In this document: one piece after another, positions 36,236-44,688 of the stretch | Layout of the letters: the number at the start of each line of letters is the position of its first letter | How positions within the stretch are numbered: the stretch's first letter is position 1 | Assembly: GCF_030848395.1 (NCBI RefSeq) | Contig: NZ_JAVDBT010000006.1 | Span: 172,617 to 236,616, forward strand | Length of the DNA: 64,000 nucleotides | Source: Pseudogemmobacter lacusdianii | Lineage (GTDB): Bacteria; Pseudomonadota; Alphaproteobacteria; Rhodobacterales; Rhodobacteraceae | Reading direction: 5' to 3' | The notes under the pieces: model-generated | Seen by the model: only the letters and a program-made list of their open reading frames with translations | The model's database searches: none | Told to the model about the DNA's origin: nothing | Translations under genes and position numbers: made by a program

Positions 36236-36559
36236 TTAGCCTTCGGCTTTGTAGCACATCAGGGCGACGTTATTGGCGAAATCAGTCACGGCCTGCTTTT
36301 TCATCGAATCCGTCGAAAAGCCCGGCAGGTCATACGCGGTCAGAACCATCGTCTGCATCAGCTCGTTGGCGAACTCATCGTCACTTTTCAACAGCTGCAT
36401 CATATCGATCAGAGTGACCCCGTTCTGGCGGCCTTCCATGATCTTTGCTGCAAGTTGGCTTAAGGTGACACAGTGGTCACTGGCCAGAACCGCGGTGGGA
36501 GCGCTGCCCATCAGGGCAGCAACGAGACCGCCCACCATCACCAAATGCCGAAAAATCAT
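36236..36559 (-). CDS. Small secreted protein, 107 aa, unknown function
   Basis: Not recognised by name. A signal peptide (IFRHLVMVGGLVAALMGSAPTAVLA) precedes a ~80-residue helical mature domain with two cysteines, one at each end (DHCVTL and ALMCYKAEG), likely joined in a disulfide. The central LAAKIMEGRQNGVTLIDMMQLL pattern recurs in small periplasmic proteins of many proteobacteria, as far as can be judged by eye. It lies between pheS and accA on the same strand, with short gaps on both sides. Confidence 0.65.
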   Translation of the reverse strand: MIFRHLVMVGGLVAALMGSAPTAVLASDHCVTLSQLAAKIMEGRQNGVTLIDMMQLLKSDDEFANELMQTMVLTAYDLPGFSTDSMKKQAVTDFANNVALMCYKAEG

Positions 36560-36651
36560 TGCATTCCCTATACTTAATTCTACCGCCTTGAACTATCAGA
36601 TCATGGCGCGCCTGAGGCAAAATTAAGATAATGCTGGACTGGTCCCGCCGC

Positions 36652-37731
36652 TTAGCGGCTAAGACCGCCCGGCAGGTCCGGCACGTCCAAGGCGCTGAAG
36701 CCGTAATGGCGCAGCCAGCGCAGGTCGGATTCGAAGAAGGCGCGCAGGTCGGGGATGCCGTATTTCAGCATAGCGATGCGGTCGATGCCCATGCCGAAGG
36801 CAAAGCCTTGCCATTGCTCAGGATCGACGCCGGCGGCTTGCAGCACCTTGGGATGCACCATGCCCGAGCCAAGGATCTCCATCCATTTGTCGCCCTCGCC
36901 GATGCGGAGCTGGCCGCCGACGTTGGAGTAACGGATGTCCACTTCAGCCGAGGGTTCGGTGAAGGGGAAGTGGCTGGCGCGGAAGCGCAGCTCGACCTTG
37001 TCCACCTCGAAGAAGGCACGGCAGAATTCTTCCAGCGTCCATTTGAGGTTGGCCATCGAGATGTCGCGGTCAATCGCCAGACCCTCGACCTGATGGAACA
37101 TCGGCGTATGGGTTTGGTCCATGTCCATGCGGTAGACGCGACCGGGCGCGATCACGCGGATCGGCGCGCCTTGCTCCATCATCGCGCGGATCTGCACCGG
37201 CGAAGTATGGGTGCGCAGAACATGCGGCGGGCGGGCATCGCCTTCGGCGCGGTGCATGAAGAAGGTGTCATGCTCTTGCCGCGCGGGGTGCTCGGGCGGG
37301 ATGTTCAAAGCGTCGAAGTTATACCAATCGGATTCGACTTGCGGGCCTTCGGCCACGGCAAAGCCCATATCGGCGAAGATCGCGGAAAGCTCTTCCATCA
37401 CTTGGCTGACCGGATGGATCGAGCCCTGACGGCGCGGGCGGCCCGGCAGGGTCACGTCAAGCCATTCAGACTTCAGACGCGCATCCAGCGCCGCATCGCC
37501 AAGTGCCACTTTGCGGGCACGCAGGGCGGCATCGATCTCGTCTTTGACGAGGTTCATCTGGGCGCCAGCGGCCTTGCGGGCCTCGGGGTCCATTTTGCCA
37601 AGCGTGGACATCAGGGCCGAGATCTCGCCCTTTTTGCCCAAAGCGGCCAGGCGGACCTCTTCCAGAGCCGCCTCATCGGCTGCACCAGCCACGGCCTCGA
37701 TGTATTTGCCACGGATTTCGGTCAGATCCAT
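36652..37731 (-). CDS. pheS: Phenylalanyl-tRNA synthetase alpha subunit
   Basis: A 359-residue class II synthetase subunit. The N-terminal coiled-coil arm binds tRNA. Then motif 2 ([32 protein letters not shown]) and motif 3 ([22 protein letters not shown]) complete the active site. The expected partner pheT does not follow: downstream on the same strand are a small secreted protein and accA. rpmI-rplT lie upstream, as in the classical order, with one small gene between. Confidence 0.96.
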   Translation of the reverse strand: MDLTEIRGKYIEAVAGAADEAALEEVRLAALGKKGEISALMSTLGKMDPEARKAAGAQMNLVKDEIDAALRARKVALGDAALDARLKSEWLDVTLPGRPRRQGSIHPVSQVMEELSAIFADMGFAVAEGPQVESDWYNFDALNIPPEHPARQEHDTFFMHRAEGDARPPHVLRTHTSPVQIRAMMEQGAPIRVIAPGRVYRMDMDQTHTPMFHQVEGLAIDRDISMANLKWTLEEFCRAFFEVDKVELRFRASHFPFTEPSAEVDIRYSNVGGQLRIGEGDKWMEILGSGMVHPKVLQAAGVDPEQWQGFAFGMGIDRIAMLKYGIPDLRAFFESDLRWLRHYGFSALDVPDLPGGLSR

Positions 37732-37803
37732 CTGAGCCCCCGGAAGAAGAATTGCGGCCTCCGACTAGCTCTTTAGGGGCTTGATGACAAGGGAAACTCC
37801 GGC

Positions 37804-38220
37804 CTATCCCGCAGAACTGCCGTAAGGCGCCGGCAGGGTTTCTGGCGCGCAATAGCTATAGCGCCCCTCAACCACGCCATCATTGAAGCGGAAGGTGTTA
37901 TCGTCGATGATCTCGATGGTGCCCTCGTTGAGGTAGGGCGCGCGTTGTTCGACATGCTCGCATTCGCCGGCGAAGCTCCAAACCTCGAGATCGATTTCCT
38001 CGGCAAACTCGAATTCGCAGTAAAGCTCGGGGGTGTTGACGCCCTTTTCATGCACCAAGGCCAGATTGGCATCATTCGCGGTGGCGCAAGCCTCGCCCTG
38101 CCGGATGTAAGAGCCCGCGGCCAAAGGCAGGCCAAGAGGGTCGGCAAAGCTTGGGGCAGCAAGTACTGCAAGGCATAGGGCAAGGGGGGCAAAGCGCAGG
38201 GTCACGGGAGCAATCTCCAA
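37804..38220 (-). CDS. Secreted Cys-containing protein, 138 aa, unknown function
   Basis: Not recognised. A signal peptide (TLRFAPLALCLAVLAAPSFA) is followed by a mature domain of about 110 residues with four cysteines (GEACAT, LYCEF, GECEH, YSYCAPE), probably two disulfides, and many acidic residues. The strand pattern GTIEIIDDNTFRFNDGVVEGRYSYC suggests a small beta fold. It lies between rplT and pheS on the same strand; the 175-bp gap to rplT contains the rplT terminator. Confidence 0.65.
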   Translation of the reverse strand: MEIAPVTLRFAPLALCLAVLAAPSFADPLGLPLAAGSYIRQGEACATANDANLALVHEKGVNTPELYCEFEFAEEIDLEVWSFAGECEHVEQRAPYLNEGTIEIIDDNTFRFNDGVVEGRYSYCAPETLPAPYGSSAG

Positions 38221-38345
38221 AGGTCACAGCGGATCATTCAACTGCTTCGACCATGACCTGCAAGACATTGCATCTCAAATGAAATTTTCGGTCATGCGGG
38301 GACTGTAAAGAATACCTTACCCAGCCCATACCCCGCTGCGCCAAA

Positions 38346-38370
38346 TGAAAAAGCCGCCCCGAAGGACGGC
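38346..38370 (-). terminator. Rho-independent terminator of rpmI-rplT
   Basis: On the minus strand GCCGTCC, a UUCG-type tetraloop and GGGCGGC are followed by TTTTT (stem arms at 38353-38359 and 38364-38370). It lies 26 nt after the rplT stop. Confidence 0.85.
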
Positions 38371-38395
38371 CTTTCCGAAGGATTGTCGCAAAAGC

Positions 38396-38758
38396 TTAGG
38401 CCAGAGCGGCGCGGGCTTTGTCAGCGATGGCGTTGAAGGCTTCCGGCTCATGCACGGCCAGATCGGCCAGCACTTTGCGGTCCACTTCGATGCCAGCTTT
38501 TGCCAGACCCGCGATCAGACGCGAGTAGGTGAAGGCCGGGTCGAACAGACGGACAGCAGCGTTGATACGCTGGATCCACAGAGCGCGGAATTGGCCTTTT
38601 TTGGCTTTCCGGTCGCGGGTCGCATACTGCTGGGCCTTGTCGACGGCCTGAGTGGCGGTGCGGAAGTTCGTCGAGCGGGCGGCGTAGTAGCCTTTCGCTT
38701 TCTTGATAACCTTGCGGTGACGGGCGTGGGTTACAACGCCGGATTTAACGCGGGACAT
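38396..38758 (-). CDS. rplT: 50S ribosomal protein L20
   Basis: A 120-residue basic ribosomal protein. [39 protein letters not shown] is the standard long basic N-terminal extension that threads into 23S rRNA; the globular C-terminal domain follows ([26 protein letters not shown]). It is 12 nt downstream of rpmI, so both are one operon. In many bacteria L20 represses this operon by binding the leader; no such structure could be confirmed here. Confidence 0.97.
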   Translation of the reverse strand: MSRVKSGVVTHARHRKVIKKAKGYYAARSTNFRTATQAVDKAQQYATRDRKAKKGQFRALWIQRINAAVRLFDPAFTYSRLIAGLAKAGIEVDRKVLADLAVHEPEAFNAIADKARAALA

Positions 38759-38770
38759 CTGGGGCTCTCC

Positions 38771-38971
38771 TTAGCGGTTGTACGGCATGTATTTTTTGAC
38801 GATTTTCTCGTCCGCGGCGCAGAGGATCATGGTCCCCGACGCGTCACGGATGAATTTCGTCGTGCGTTTGATCATGCCGTGGCGCTTGCCAGCCACACCC
38901 GCCTTCACATGGCCATTGGCCGTGAAGGAGAACCGCTTTTTCGCAGCGGATTTCGTCTTCATCTTGGGCAT
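38771..38971 (-). CDS. rpmI: 50S ribosomal protein L35
   Basis: A 66-residue basic protein ([25 protein letters not shown] start, KRHGMI and KKYMPYNR end). The ATG at 38971 is the correct start; a longer open frame upstream is not L35. It leads the rpmI-rplT operon. infC, usually first in this operon, is not adjacent; upstream is a small membrane-protein gene. Confidence 0.96.
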   Translation of the reverse strand: MPKMKTKSAAKKRFSFTANGHVKAGVAGKRHGMIKRTTKFIRDASGTMILCAADEKIVKKYMPYNR

Positions 38972-39101
38972 TTCACTCTCCAGTGTTCGACGCGCGCCAA
39001 GGCATGCCACTTTCGCCGGGCGCGCGGTCTGTTCCGAAGGCTTGGCTATAGAAGCGCACCGGGAAAGGTGCAAGGGGATTCGTGCCTGCGGCGGGGCGCG
39101 G

Positions 39102-39326
39102 TCAGTTCACATAGCGCCCGACGACCGAAAGCATCACCTTTGGGATCTCATCAACGGAATAAGAGCCGGGCTTTTGAGTCAGCGCCAAAGCGACCAGAGC
39201 CGCCCCGGCGAAGAACACGACCGCCCCCATCCGGGGCGGTCGACCTTCGGTCCATGCCGAAAGGAGCGAGGGAATGGTCAAAACCACCAAAACGATACCG
39301 ATGGTCAGAAACAGATCCGGATCCAT
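39102..39326 (-). CDS. Small two-span membrane protein, 74 aa
   Basis: Two hydrophobic segments ([21 protein letters not shown] at about 5-25 and [17 protein letters not shown] at about 33-49) with a short polar C-terminal tail ([18 protein letters not shown]). It lies 34 nt downstream of pyk and upstream of rpmI, all minus strand. The pyk-small-membrane-protein pairing is familiar from Rhodobacteraceae but the function is unknown. Confidence 0.75.
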   Translation of the reverse strand: MDPDLFLTIGIVLVVLTIPSLLSAWTEGRPPRMGAVVFFAGAALVALALTQKPGSYSVDEIPKVMLSVVGRYVN

Positions 39327-39360
39327 ATCGCCTCAACAAAGAGCTGCTTGCGCGCAGAGC

Positions 39361-40809
39361 TTAGCCGGGTTCTGATTTCGAGATCAATCTTTCATCGCAA
39401 GGCGCGACGCGCAGGATGTTGGTGGTGCCAACTACGTTGAAGGGCACCCCGGCGGTGACCACGATATGATCGGTCTCGGTCGCAAACCCGCCCGTGCGGG
39501 CGGCGCGCACGGCGCTGATGACGGCCCCTTTGAAGCGCTCTTGCTCGGGCACGATCACGCAATGCGCGCCCCAGCTCAGCGCCAGACGGCGAGCGGTGGC
39601 AATCAGCGGGGTCAGCGCGATGATCGGCACCGAGGGACGCTCGCGCGCCACAAGGCTAACGGTGGTGCCCGATTGGCTGAAGCAAGCGATCGCCTTGATG
39701 TCGGTGGCTTCGGCGATCTCACGCGCGGCGGCGACGATGCCATCGGCGATGGTCTCGCGCTTCACGCTGCGGCTGGCCTCGATCACATTGCGATAGGTCG
39801 GGTCGATTTCGACCGAGCGGGCGACGTTGTCCATCGTCGCCACGGCCTCAACCGGGAAGCGGCCGGCAGCCGATTCTGCCGAAAGCATCACCGCATCGGC
39901 GCCCTCATAGATCGCCGTTGCCACGTCGGAGACTTCGGCGCGGGTCGGCATCGGGTTCTCGATCATCGATTCGAGCATTTGCGTCGCCACGATCACCGGC
40001 TTGGCGGCTGCGCGCGCGCCGCGCACCAGACGCTTCTGGATCGGCGGCACCGAATAGACCGGAAGCTCTACGCCGAGATCGCCGCGCGCCACCATGATAC
40101 CGTCCGAGACCTTCAAGATCTCATCATAGGCTTTCACAGCGGCGGGCTTTTCGATCTTCGACAGGATCGCGGCGCGGCCTTTGGCCAAGGCGCGGGCCTC
40201 GGTCACATCCTCGGCGCGCTGCACGAAGGAAAGCGCCAGCCAATCAACGCCAAGCTCACAGACAAACTCAAGATCGCGGCGGTCTTTTTCCGACAAAGCG
40301 GCAAGCGGCAGCACCACATCGGGGACGTTCACGCCCTTGCGGTTCGAGATCACGCCACCGACGGTGACGGTGCATTCGGCGAAATCCGCGCCGCAGGTCT
40401 CAACGCTGAGACGGATCTTGCCGTCATTGACCAAAAGCGTGGCACCCGGCTCAAGCGCCGCAAAAATCTCGGGGTGCGGCAGCTGCACGCGGCGCGCATC
40501 GCCGGGGGTCGGGTCAAGATCGAGCCGGAAGGCCGCGCCATCGGCCAGATCATGGCCACCATCGGCGGCAAAAGTGCCGACGCGCAGTTTCGGGCCCTGA
40601 AGGTCGGCCAAAATGCCGATCGGGCGGCCAAGGTCTTTCTCGACCTGACGGATGATCTCATGCCGGGCGCGGATGTCGTCATGGACACCGTGGCTCATGT
40701 TCAGGCGGAACACATCGGCCCCGGCCTCACACAAGGCGCGGATCATTTGGTAATCGCTGGACGCTGGCCCAAGAGTGGCCACGATTTTCACGTTGCGGTG
40801 GCGGCGCAT
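39361..40809 (-). CDS. pyk: Pyruvate kinase
   Basis: A 482-residue glycolytic enzyme converting phosphoenolpyruvate and ADP to pyruvate and ATP. RHRNVKIVATLGPAS, FRLNMSHG, ILADLQGPKLRVG, then the signature ILSKIEKPAAV (catalytic Lys) and MVARGDLGVELP are intact. The C-terminal regulatory domain begins near 355. The small membrane-protein gene follows after 34 nt. It is divergent from the amidohydrolase gene at 41008; the 198-bp gap contains several TTGCAA-like sequences. Confidence 0.96.
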   Translation of the reverse strand: MRRHRNVKIVATLGPASSDYQMIRALCEAGADVFRLNMSHGVHDDIRARHEIIRQVEKDLGRPIGILADLQGPKLRVGTFAADGGHDLADGAAFRLDLDPTPGDARRVQLPHPEIFAALEPGATLLVNDGKIRLSVETCGADFAECTVTVGGVISNRKGVNVPDVVLPLAALSEKDRRDLEFVCELGVDWLALSFVQRAEDVTEARALAKGRAAILSKIEKPAAVKAYDEILKVSDGIMVARGDLGVELPVYSVPPIQKRLVRGARAAAKPVIVATQMLESMIENPMPTRAEVSDVATAIYEGADAVMLSAESAAGRFPVEAVATMDNVARSVEIDPTYRNVIEASRSVKRETIADGIVAAAREIAEATDIKAIACFSQSGTTVSLVARERPSVPIIALTPLIATARRLALSWGAHCVIVPEQERFKGAVISAVRAARTGGFATETDHIVVTAGVPFNVVGTTNILRVAPCDERLISKSEPG

Positions 40810-41007
40810 CAGCCATCCTCCTCAAGAATTGTTGCGTTTCGTGGTGGGCCGGCTGCGTTATGGCGCAAGTTGCCCCGTCCCGCAACGCCTGCTTTACCTG
40901 CAATGCTCGCTTTAGTTGCAACAGAAATGGGACAATACCGTGACAGGCTGGACGCATCGCAGGCGATGGATTACCCCGACAGTTCAGAATGATGAAAGGA
41001 AAGCCTC

Positions 41008-41745
41008 GTGGCGTTTCAGCTGGAAGGTGAGGCGCGGCCGGGCCGCTGGCTGGTAACCTGCGATCACGCCTCAAACCGGGTGCCCGATTGGGTGGCGGGG
41101 GGCGATCTGGGGATCGCGGCCGAGGATATGACGCGGCATATCGCATGGGATGTGGGCGCGGCCGGTCTGGCGCGGGCCTTGGCAGTGCAGCTCGACAGCC
41201 CCGCAGTGCTGTCGGATTTCAGCCGTTTGGTGATTGACCCCAACCGGGGCGAGGATGACCCGACCTTGGTGATGCGACTTTACGATGGCACCATCATTCC
41301 GGCCAACCGCCATATCGATGCCGCCGGGATCGAAGAGCGGTTGGAGCGGCTCTATCGCCCCTATCACGCCGCCTATGCCAAGGCAGCCGCGCGCCAACCC
41401 GATACGGTGATCGTGGCGATCCACAGCTTCACCCCGGCGCTAAAGGGCCGCCCGCCCCGGCCTTGGCAGGTTGGGGTGTTGCATTCGCATCTCGATACCC
41501 GGTTGTCGCAGGCGCTGATTGCGCGGCTTCAGGCCGAGCCCGACCTTTGCGTCGGTGACAATGAACCCTATTCGGGCCATCTTCCCGGAGATGCGATCGA
41601 CCGTCACGCTTTGGCGACAGGCCGGCACAACACGCTGATTGAGCTGCGCAATGATCTGATTGCCACGCCCGAGGCTCAGGCGGCTTGGGCCGCGCGACTG
41701 GCTCCGATCCTGACCGCCGCTTTGGCCGATACTTTGGAGGACTGA
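41008..41745 (+). CDS. N-formylglutamate amidohydrolase family protein (first of two)
   Basis: A 245-residue protein of the N-formylglutamate deformylase family. WLVTCDHASNRVPDW has the metal-binding Asp/His, SRLVIDPNRGEDDPTLV is the typical second block, and AIHSFTPALKG holds the third His. It could act in histidine breakdown (HutG-type) or, as in many Rhodobacteraceae, on an unknown formylated or blocked dipeptide. GTG at 41008 follows AAAGGA. The DUF1244 gene follows after 2 nt, so both are co-translated. A longer paralogue is encoded at 56746-57615. Confidence 0.85.
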   Translation: MAFQLEGEARPGRWLVTCDHASNRVPDWVAGGDLGIAAEDMTRHIAWDVGAAGLARALAVQLDSPAVLSDFSRLVIDPNRGEDDPTLVMRLYDGTIIPANRHIDAAGIEERLERLYRPYHAAYAKAAARQPDTVIVAIHSFTPALKGRPPRPWQVGVLHSHLDTRLSQALIARLQAEPDLCVGDNEPYSGHLPGDAIDRHALATGRHNTLIELRNDLIATPEAQAAWAARLAPILTAALADTLED

Positions 41746-41747
41746 CC

Positions 41748-42059
41748 ATGGATGACACCACAAAGACCGAGCTGGAAGCCGCCGCCTTCCGCGCCTTGAT
41801 GCATCATCTGCTGCAAAAGCGCCCCGATGTGCAGAACATCGATCTGATGAATATGGCCGGATTTTGCCGCAACTGCCTGAGCCGTTGGTATCAAGAGGCC
41901 GCAGCGGAGCGTGGCATCGAGATGTCAAAGGTTGAGGCGCGCGAGATCGTCTATGGCATGCCCTACGGCGATTGGGTGGCGCAGAATCAGACCCCGGCAG
42001 ATGCCGAAAAGCAGGCCGCCTTCACCGAGGCCTTTGCGAAGAATGTTGGCGCGCAATAG
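41748..42059 (+). CDS. DUF1244 protein
   Basis: A 103-residue protein of the compact alpha-helical DUF1244 family (SMc04008-like). Its hallmark is the cysteine-containing MNMAGFCRNCLSRWYQEAA at about 35-53 (CRNC), followed by REIVYGMPYGDWVAQNQ. ATG at 41748 has TTGGAGG upstream, inside the end of the amidohydrolase gene, so the two are coupled. Function is unknown; structures show a small helical fold. Confidence 0.9.
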   Translation: MDDTTKTELEAAAFRALMHHLLQKRPDVQNIDLMNMAGFCRNCLSRWYQEAAAERGIEMSKVEAREIVYGMPYGDWVAQNQTPADAEKQAAFTEAFAKNVGAQ

Positions 42060-42129
42060 GGTCTCGAAAACCTAATAATCCGAAACAATCCAGCATGAAA
42101 CCCGGCACCGTTTCGTGCATCCAGCGATG

Positions 42130-42145
42130 TTAACTCTTTGTTAGC
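42130..42145. promoter_or_regulatory. CtrA-box-like sequence upstream of the RTX gene
   Basis: TTAA-N7-TTAGC matches the alphaproteobacterial CtrA site TTAA-N7-TTAAC at all but one position, 150 bp upstream of the RTX start in a 236-bp gap. One such match can occur by chance. Confidence 0.3.
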
Positions 42146-42295
42146 AATTGCGCTTGCTTGGGCATGCTCTGCGATGATTTTGTCGTACAGTGTAGTATGC
42201 CTGTTCGTTTTTACGGGCATTGCCCACAGCTCATTTTGTGCTCTGCCCCCACGCGCCGCCCCTGGCCGGCTGCTTTTCTGCGATTGAGGTATTTG

Positions 42296-43456
42296 ATGGA
42301 ATTGCTGTTTTTGTTGCCGCTGGTATTGGCCGGTTTGCTGATCGATCAGGGGAATTCGGACGACGACAACCAGTCCACGGATGAAGGCCAGGATCGCTCT
42401 GGCAGTGATGCTGATGACCTTCTGCGAGGCGGTGCGGAAGGCGATACTTTGCGCGGTGGCGCTGGCGATGACCAGATCTATGGCCACGGCGGCGATGATT
42501 GGCTTTTCGGCGAAGCAGGCGATGACAGCCTATACGGTGGTTATGGCGACGACAGACTTTCTGGCGGTGATGGTGCGGATGGGCTGCGCGGCGGCGCGGG
42601 GGATGACTTCCTTGAAGGCGGCGCAGGCGATGACAAGCTCGAGGGCGATGCCGATGACGACCAGCTTTATGGCGGGTTGGGCAATGATCTTCTCTATGGC
42701 GGGGAGGGTGCTGACAGCCTTTGGGGCGAAGATGGCGACGACACGCTCTACGGCATGGCCGGAGATGACCAGCTTTACGGCGGCGCGGGCGCGGATAGCC
42801 TGCGGGGCGACGCGGGCGATGATACTCTCACCGGTGAGGCAGGCGATGATCGGCTGCTTGGCGGGCTTGGCGACGACCAGTTGGACGGCGGCACCGGCAA
42901 TGACATTCTGTTCGGCGGCTTCGGTCAGGACCAACTCATTGGTGGTGAGGGCGATGACACGCTGCTGGGCGAAGAGGGCAATGACATCCTGAGCGGCGGC
43001 GCGGGGGCTGATGTGCTGCGCGGCGGCGAAGGCGATGACACGCTGGATGGCGGGCTCGGAGCCGATCTGCTTTACGGCGGCGCTGGCAATGACGCACTTT
43101 ACGGCGGTGAGGGCGACACGCTCTTTGGTGGTGCTGGCGATGACACGCTCTTTATCCAAGGCGCGGCGACATTTGCCACCGGAGCCGGCGCGGATGTGAC
43201 CGAGATCCTTCCCGCAGCGGACGGCGTGCCCTCGGTCACGGATTACGCTGCCGGCCAAGATGAATATGCGATCATCTTCACCGCAGCGCCCCCGACAGCA
43301 CCGATCACTTTGGCGCAAGAAGCGAATGCCGCTGGCGGCTTTGACACTTTGGTTCAAGTGGACGGTCAGACCTATCTGCGGGTGCTGGATATGGCGTCGG
43401 CAGATGTGCAGCTTAGCGATTTTCACGCTGTCACCCGGCCACTGACGGCGGCGTAA
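42296..43456 (+). CDS. RTX-type calcium-binding repeat protein
   Basis: A 386-residue protein. A single hydrophobic segment at the N-terminus (ELLFLLPLVLAGLLI) is followed by an acidic linker (NSDDDNQSTDEGQDRSGSDADD). From about 44 to 285 there are 27 consecutive RTX nonapeptides of the GGxGxDxLx type, one of them shortened to eight residues. They fold into a calcium-dependent beta roll. A non-repeat domain of about 100 residues ends the protein. No T1SS genes are adjacent. ATG at 42296 follows TTGAGGT. Likely surface or extracellular; no catalytic domain is seen. Confidence 0.9.
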   Translation: MELLFLLPLVLAGLLIDQGNSDDDNQSTDEGQDRSGSDADDLLRGGAEGDTLRGGAGDDQIYGHGGDDWLFGEAGDDSLYGGYGDDRLSGGDGADGLRGGAGDDFLEGGAGDDKLEGDADDDQLYGGLGNDLLYGGEGADSLWGEDGDDTLYGMAGDDQLYGGAGADSLRGDAGDDTLTGEAGDDRLLGGLGDDQLDGGTGNDILFGGFGQDQLIGGEGDDTLLGEEGNDILSGGAGADVLRGGEGDDTLDGGLGADLLYGGAGNDALYGGEGDTLFGGAGDDTLFIQGAATFATGAGADVTEILPAADGVPSVTDYAAGQDEYAIIFTAAPPTAPITLAQEANAAGGFDTLVQVDGQTYLRVLDMASADVQLSDFHAVTRPLTAA

Positions 43457-43528
43457 GATCAGAGTTCACGGGCGCAGCGCGGTCACGAAGCCAGCCTTCT
43501 GAACTACGCCCCCGTTACCAAAAGCGAA

Positions 43529-43555
43529 GCCCGCCCTTTGCGAAAAAGGGCGGGC
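43529..43555. terminator. Bidirectional terminator between RTX and transaminase genes
   Basis: GCCCGCCCTTT (43529-43539) pairs perfectly with AAAGGGCGGGC (43545-43555) around a 5-nt loop, between the converging genes. Confidence 0.8.
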
Positions 43556-43584
43556 CCGAGACGTGCTTGAGGGTCGCCTTACGC

Positions 43585-44445
43585 TCAGAGGGCGGCCTTC
43601 AGCATTTCCTCAAGATAGATCTCCCGCAGGCGCGCCACGATCGGACCCGGAGTACCGGCGCCGATCTTTGCACCATCGATCTCAACCACCGGCATCACGA
43701 AGGTGCTGGCCGAGGTGACGAAAGCCTCATCTGCGGCCTGTGCCTCTTCGATCGAGAAGCTGCGCTCTTCGACCTCCATCTGCGCTTCGGCGGCAAAGCG
43801 CAGCACGGCGGCGCGGGTGATGCCGTGCAAGATATCATTGCTGAGCGCGCGGGTGATGATCCGGTTGCCCTTGACGATATAGGCGTTGTTCGAGGTGCCT
43901 TCGGTGACCAGTTCCTCTTCAACGAACCAAGCGTCATCGACGCCAGCTTTCTTGGCCATCATCTTGCCCATCGACGGGTAAAGAAGCTGCACGGTTTTGA
44001 TGTCGCGGCGGCCCCAGCGGATATCGGGGATCGAGATGATGCGCAGACCGGTTTTGGCGGCCGGATTGTTGGCAAGTCCCGGCTTGGCTTGGGTGAAAAG
44101 CACCACCGTCGGCGGCAAATCAGCCGGCGGGAAGGCAAAATCGCGGTCGCCCGGATTGCCACGGGTGACTTGCAGATAGATCATCCCCTCATCGATGTTG
44201 TTGCGCACGATCAGCTGGCGGTGAACTTCAAGCCAGTCGTCCGAGCTGAGCGGATTGCGGATCTCCAGCGCATCCAGCGAGCGTTGCAGCCGCACGATGT
44301 GGCCGGGGAAATCGACCAGCTTGCCGCCGAGCACCGAGGTGACCTCGTAGACGCCATCCGCCATCAGAAAGCCGCGATCAAAGATCGAGACCTTGGCCTC
44401 GGTCTCGGCAAGGTATTGGCCATCAAGATAAACGATACGAGTCAT
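43585..44445 (-). CDS. dat: D-amino-acid transaminase (class IV PLP enzyme)
   Basis: A 286-residue class IV aminotransferase. The PLP lysine is Lys150 in RRDIKTVQLL; FDRGFLMADGVYE, VTRGNPGDRDFAFP and VTEGTSNNAYIVKGNRIITR are family blocks. It is closest by eye to D-alanine transaminases, which make D-Ala and D-Glu for peptidoglycan, but branched-chain or aminodeoxychorismate activities in this fold cannot be excluded. ATG at 44445. An unrelated 243-bp gap separates it from the dipeptide epimerase gene, which has a related role in cell-wall peptides. Confidence 0.85.
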   Translation of the reverse strand: MTRIVYLDGQYLAETEAKVSIFDRGFLMADGVYEVTSVLGGKLVDFPGHIVRLQRSLDALEIRNPLSSDDWLEVHRQLIVRNNIDEGMIYLQVTRGNPGDRDFAFPPADLPPTVVLFTQAKPGLANNPAAKTGLRIISIPDIRWGRRDIKTVQLLYPSMGKMMAKKAGVDDAWFVEEELVTEGTSNNAYIVKGNRIITRALSNDILHGITRAAVLRFAAEAQMEVEERSFSIEEAQAADEAFVTSASTFVMPVVEIDGAKIGAGTPGPIVARLREIYLEEMLKAAL

Positions 44446-44688
44446 TGCGGTCTCCGGGACACAGCTGTGATGAATGTCAACGCTTGCGTTTCTTTGCCCA
44501 TCCGGGGCTAGGGTCAAGGCCGGTAAGCGGCGAAATAGGCCAGCCTTGCGTCGCGGAAAGCCGTTGAGATTAAAGCGCGCCTTGCAGGCGCAAGCTGATA
44601 CCTCGCCTCTGGCGCGTTCCGCGCCAACCGGCTCAAGGTCGCTCCGCGGGGGATATTTTCGTTCCAGTAGAGGCCTAATCCCCGCAGG
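44446..44688. other. 243-bp gap with Rhodobacteraceae-type extragenic sequence
   Basis: No credible gene. It contains the hairpin GGCGCG-ttc-CGCGCC (44611-44625) and, near 44648-44666, GGGGGATATTTTCGTTCCAG, which resembles a short intergenic element recurring in this family. The transaminase promoter must also lie here. Confidence 0.45.

Noticed and set aside
42381..43199. Tandem 27-bp DNA periodicity that could be taken for a CRISPR array or VNTR
   Set aside because: The period encodes RTX nonapeptides in frame, there are no spacers of constant length between identical repeats, and no cas genes.
42530..43426. A 298-codon minus-strand frame across the RTX gene
   Set aside because: It is the mirror of the 27-nt RTX repeat units and shows only periodic low-complexity residues.
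43460..43530. A tRNA-like string on the minus strand (GGGGGCGTAGTTCAGAAGGC)
   Set aside because: It resembles a tRNA 5' half but has no matching acceptor 3' strand, anticodon stem or T arm.
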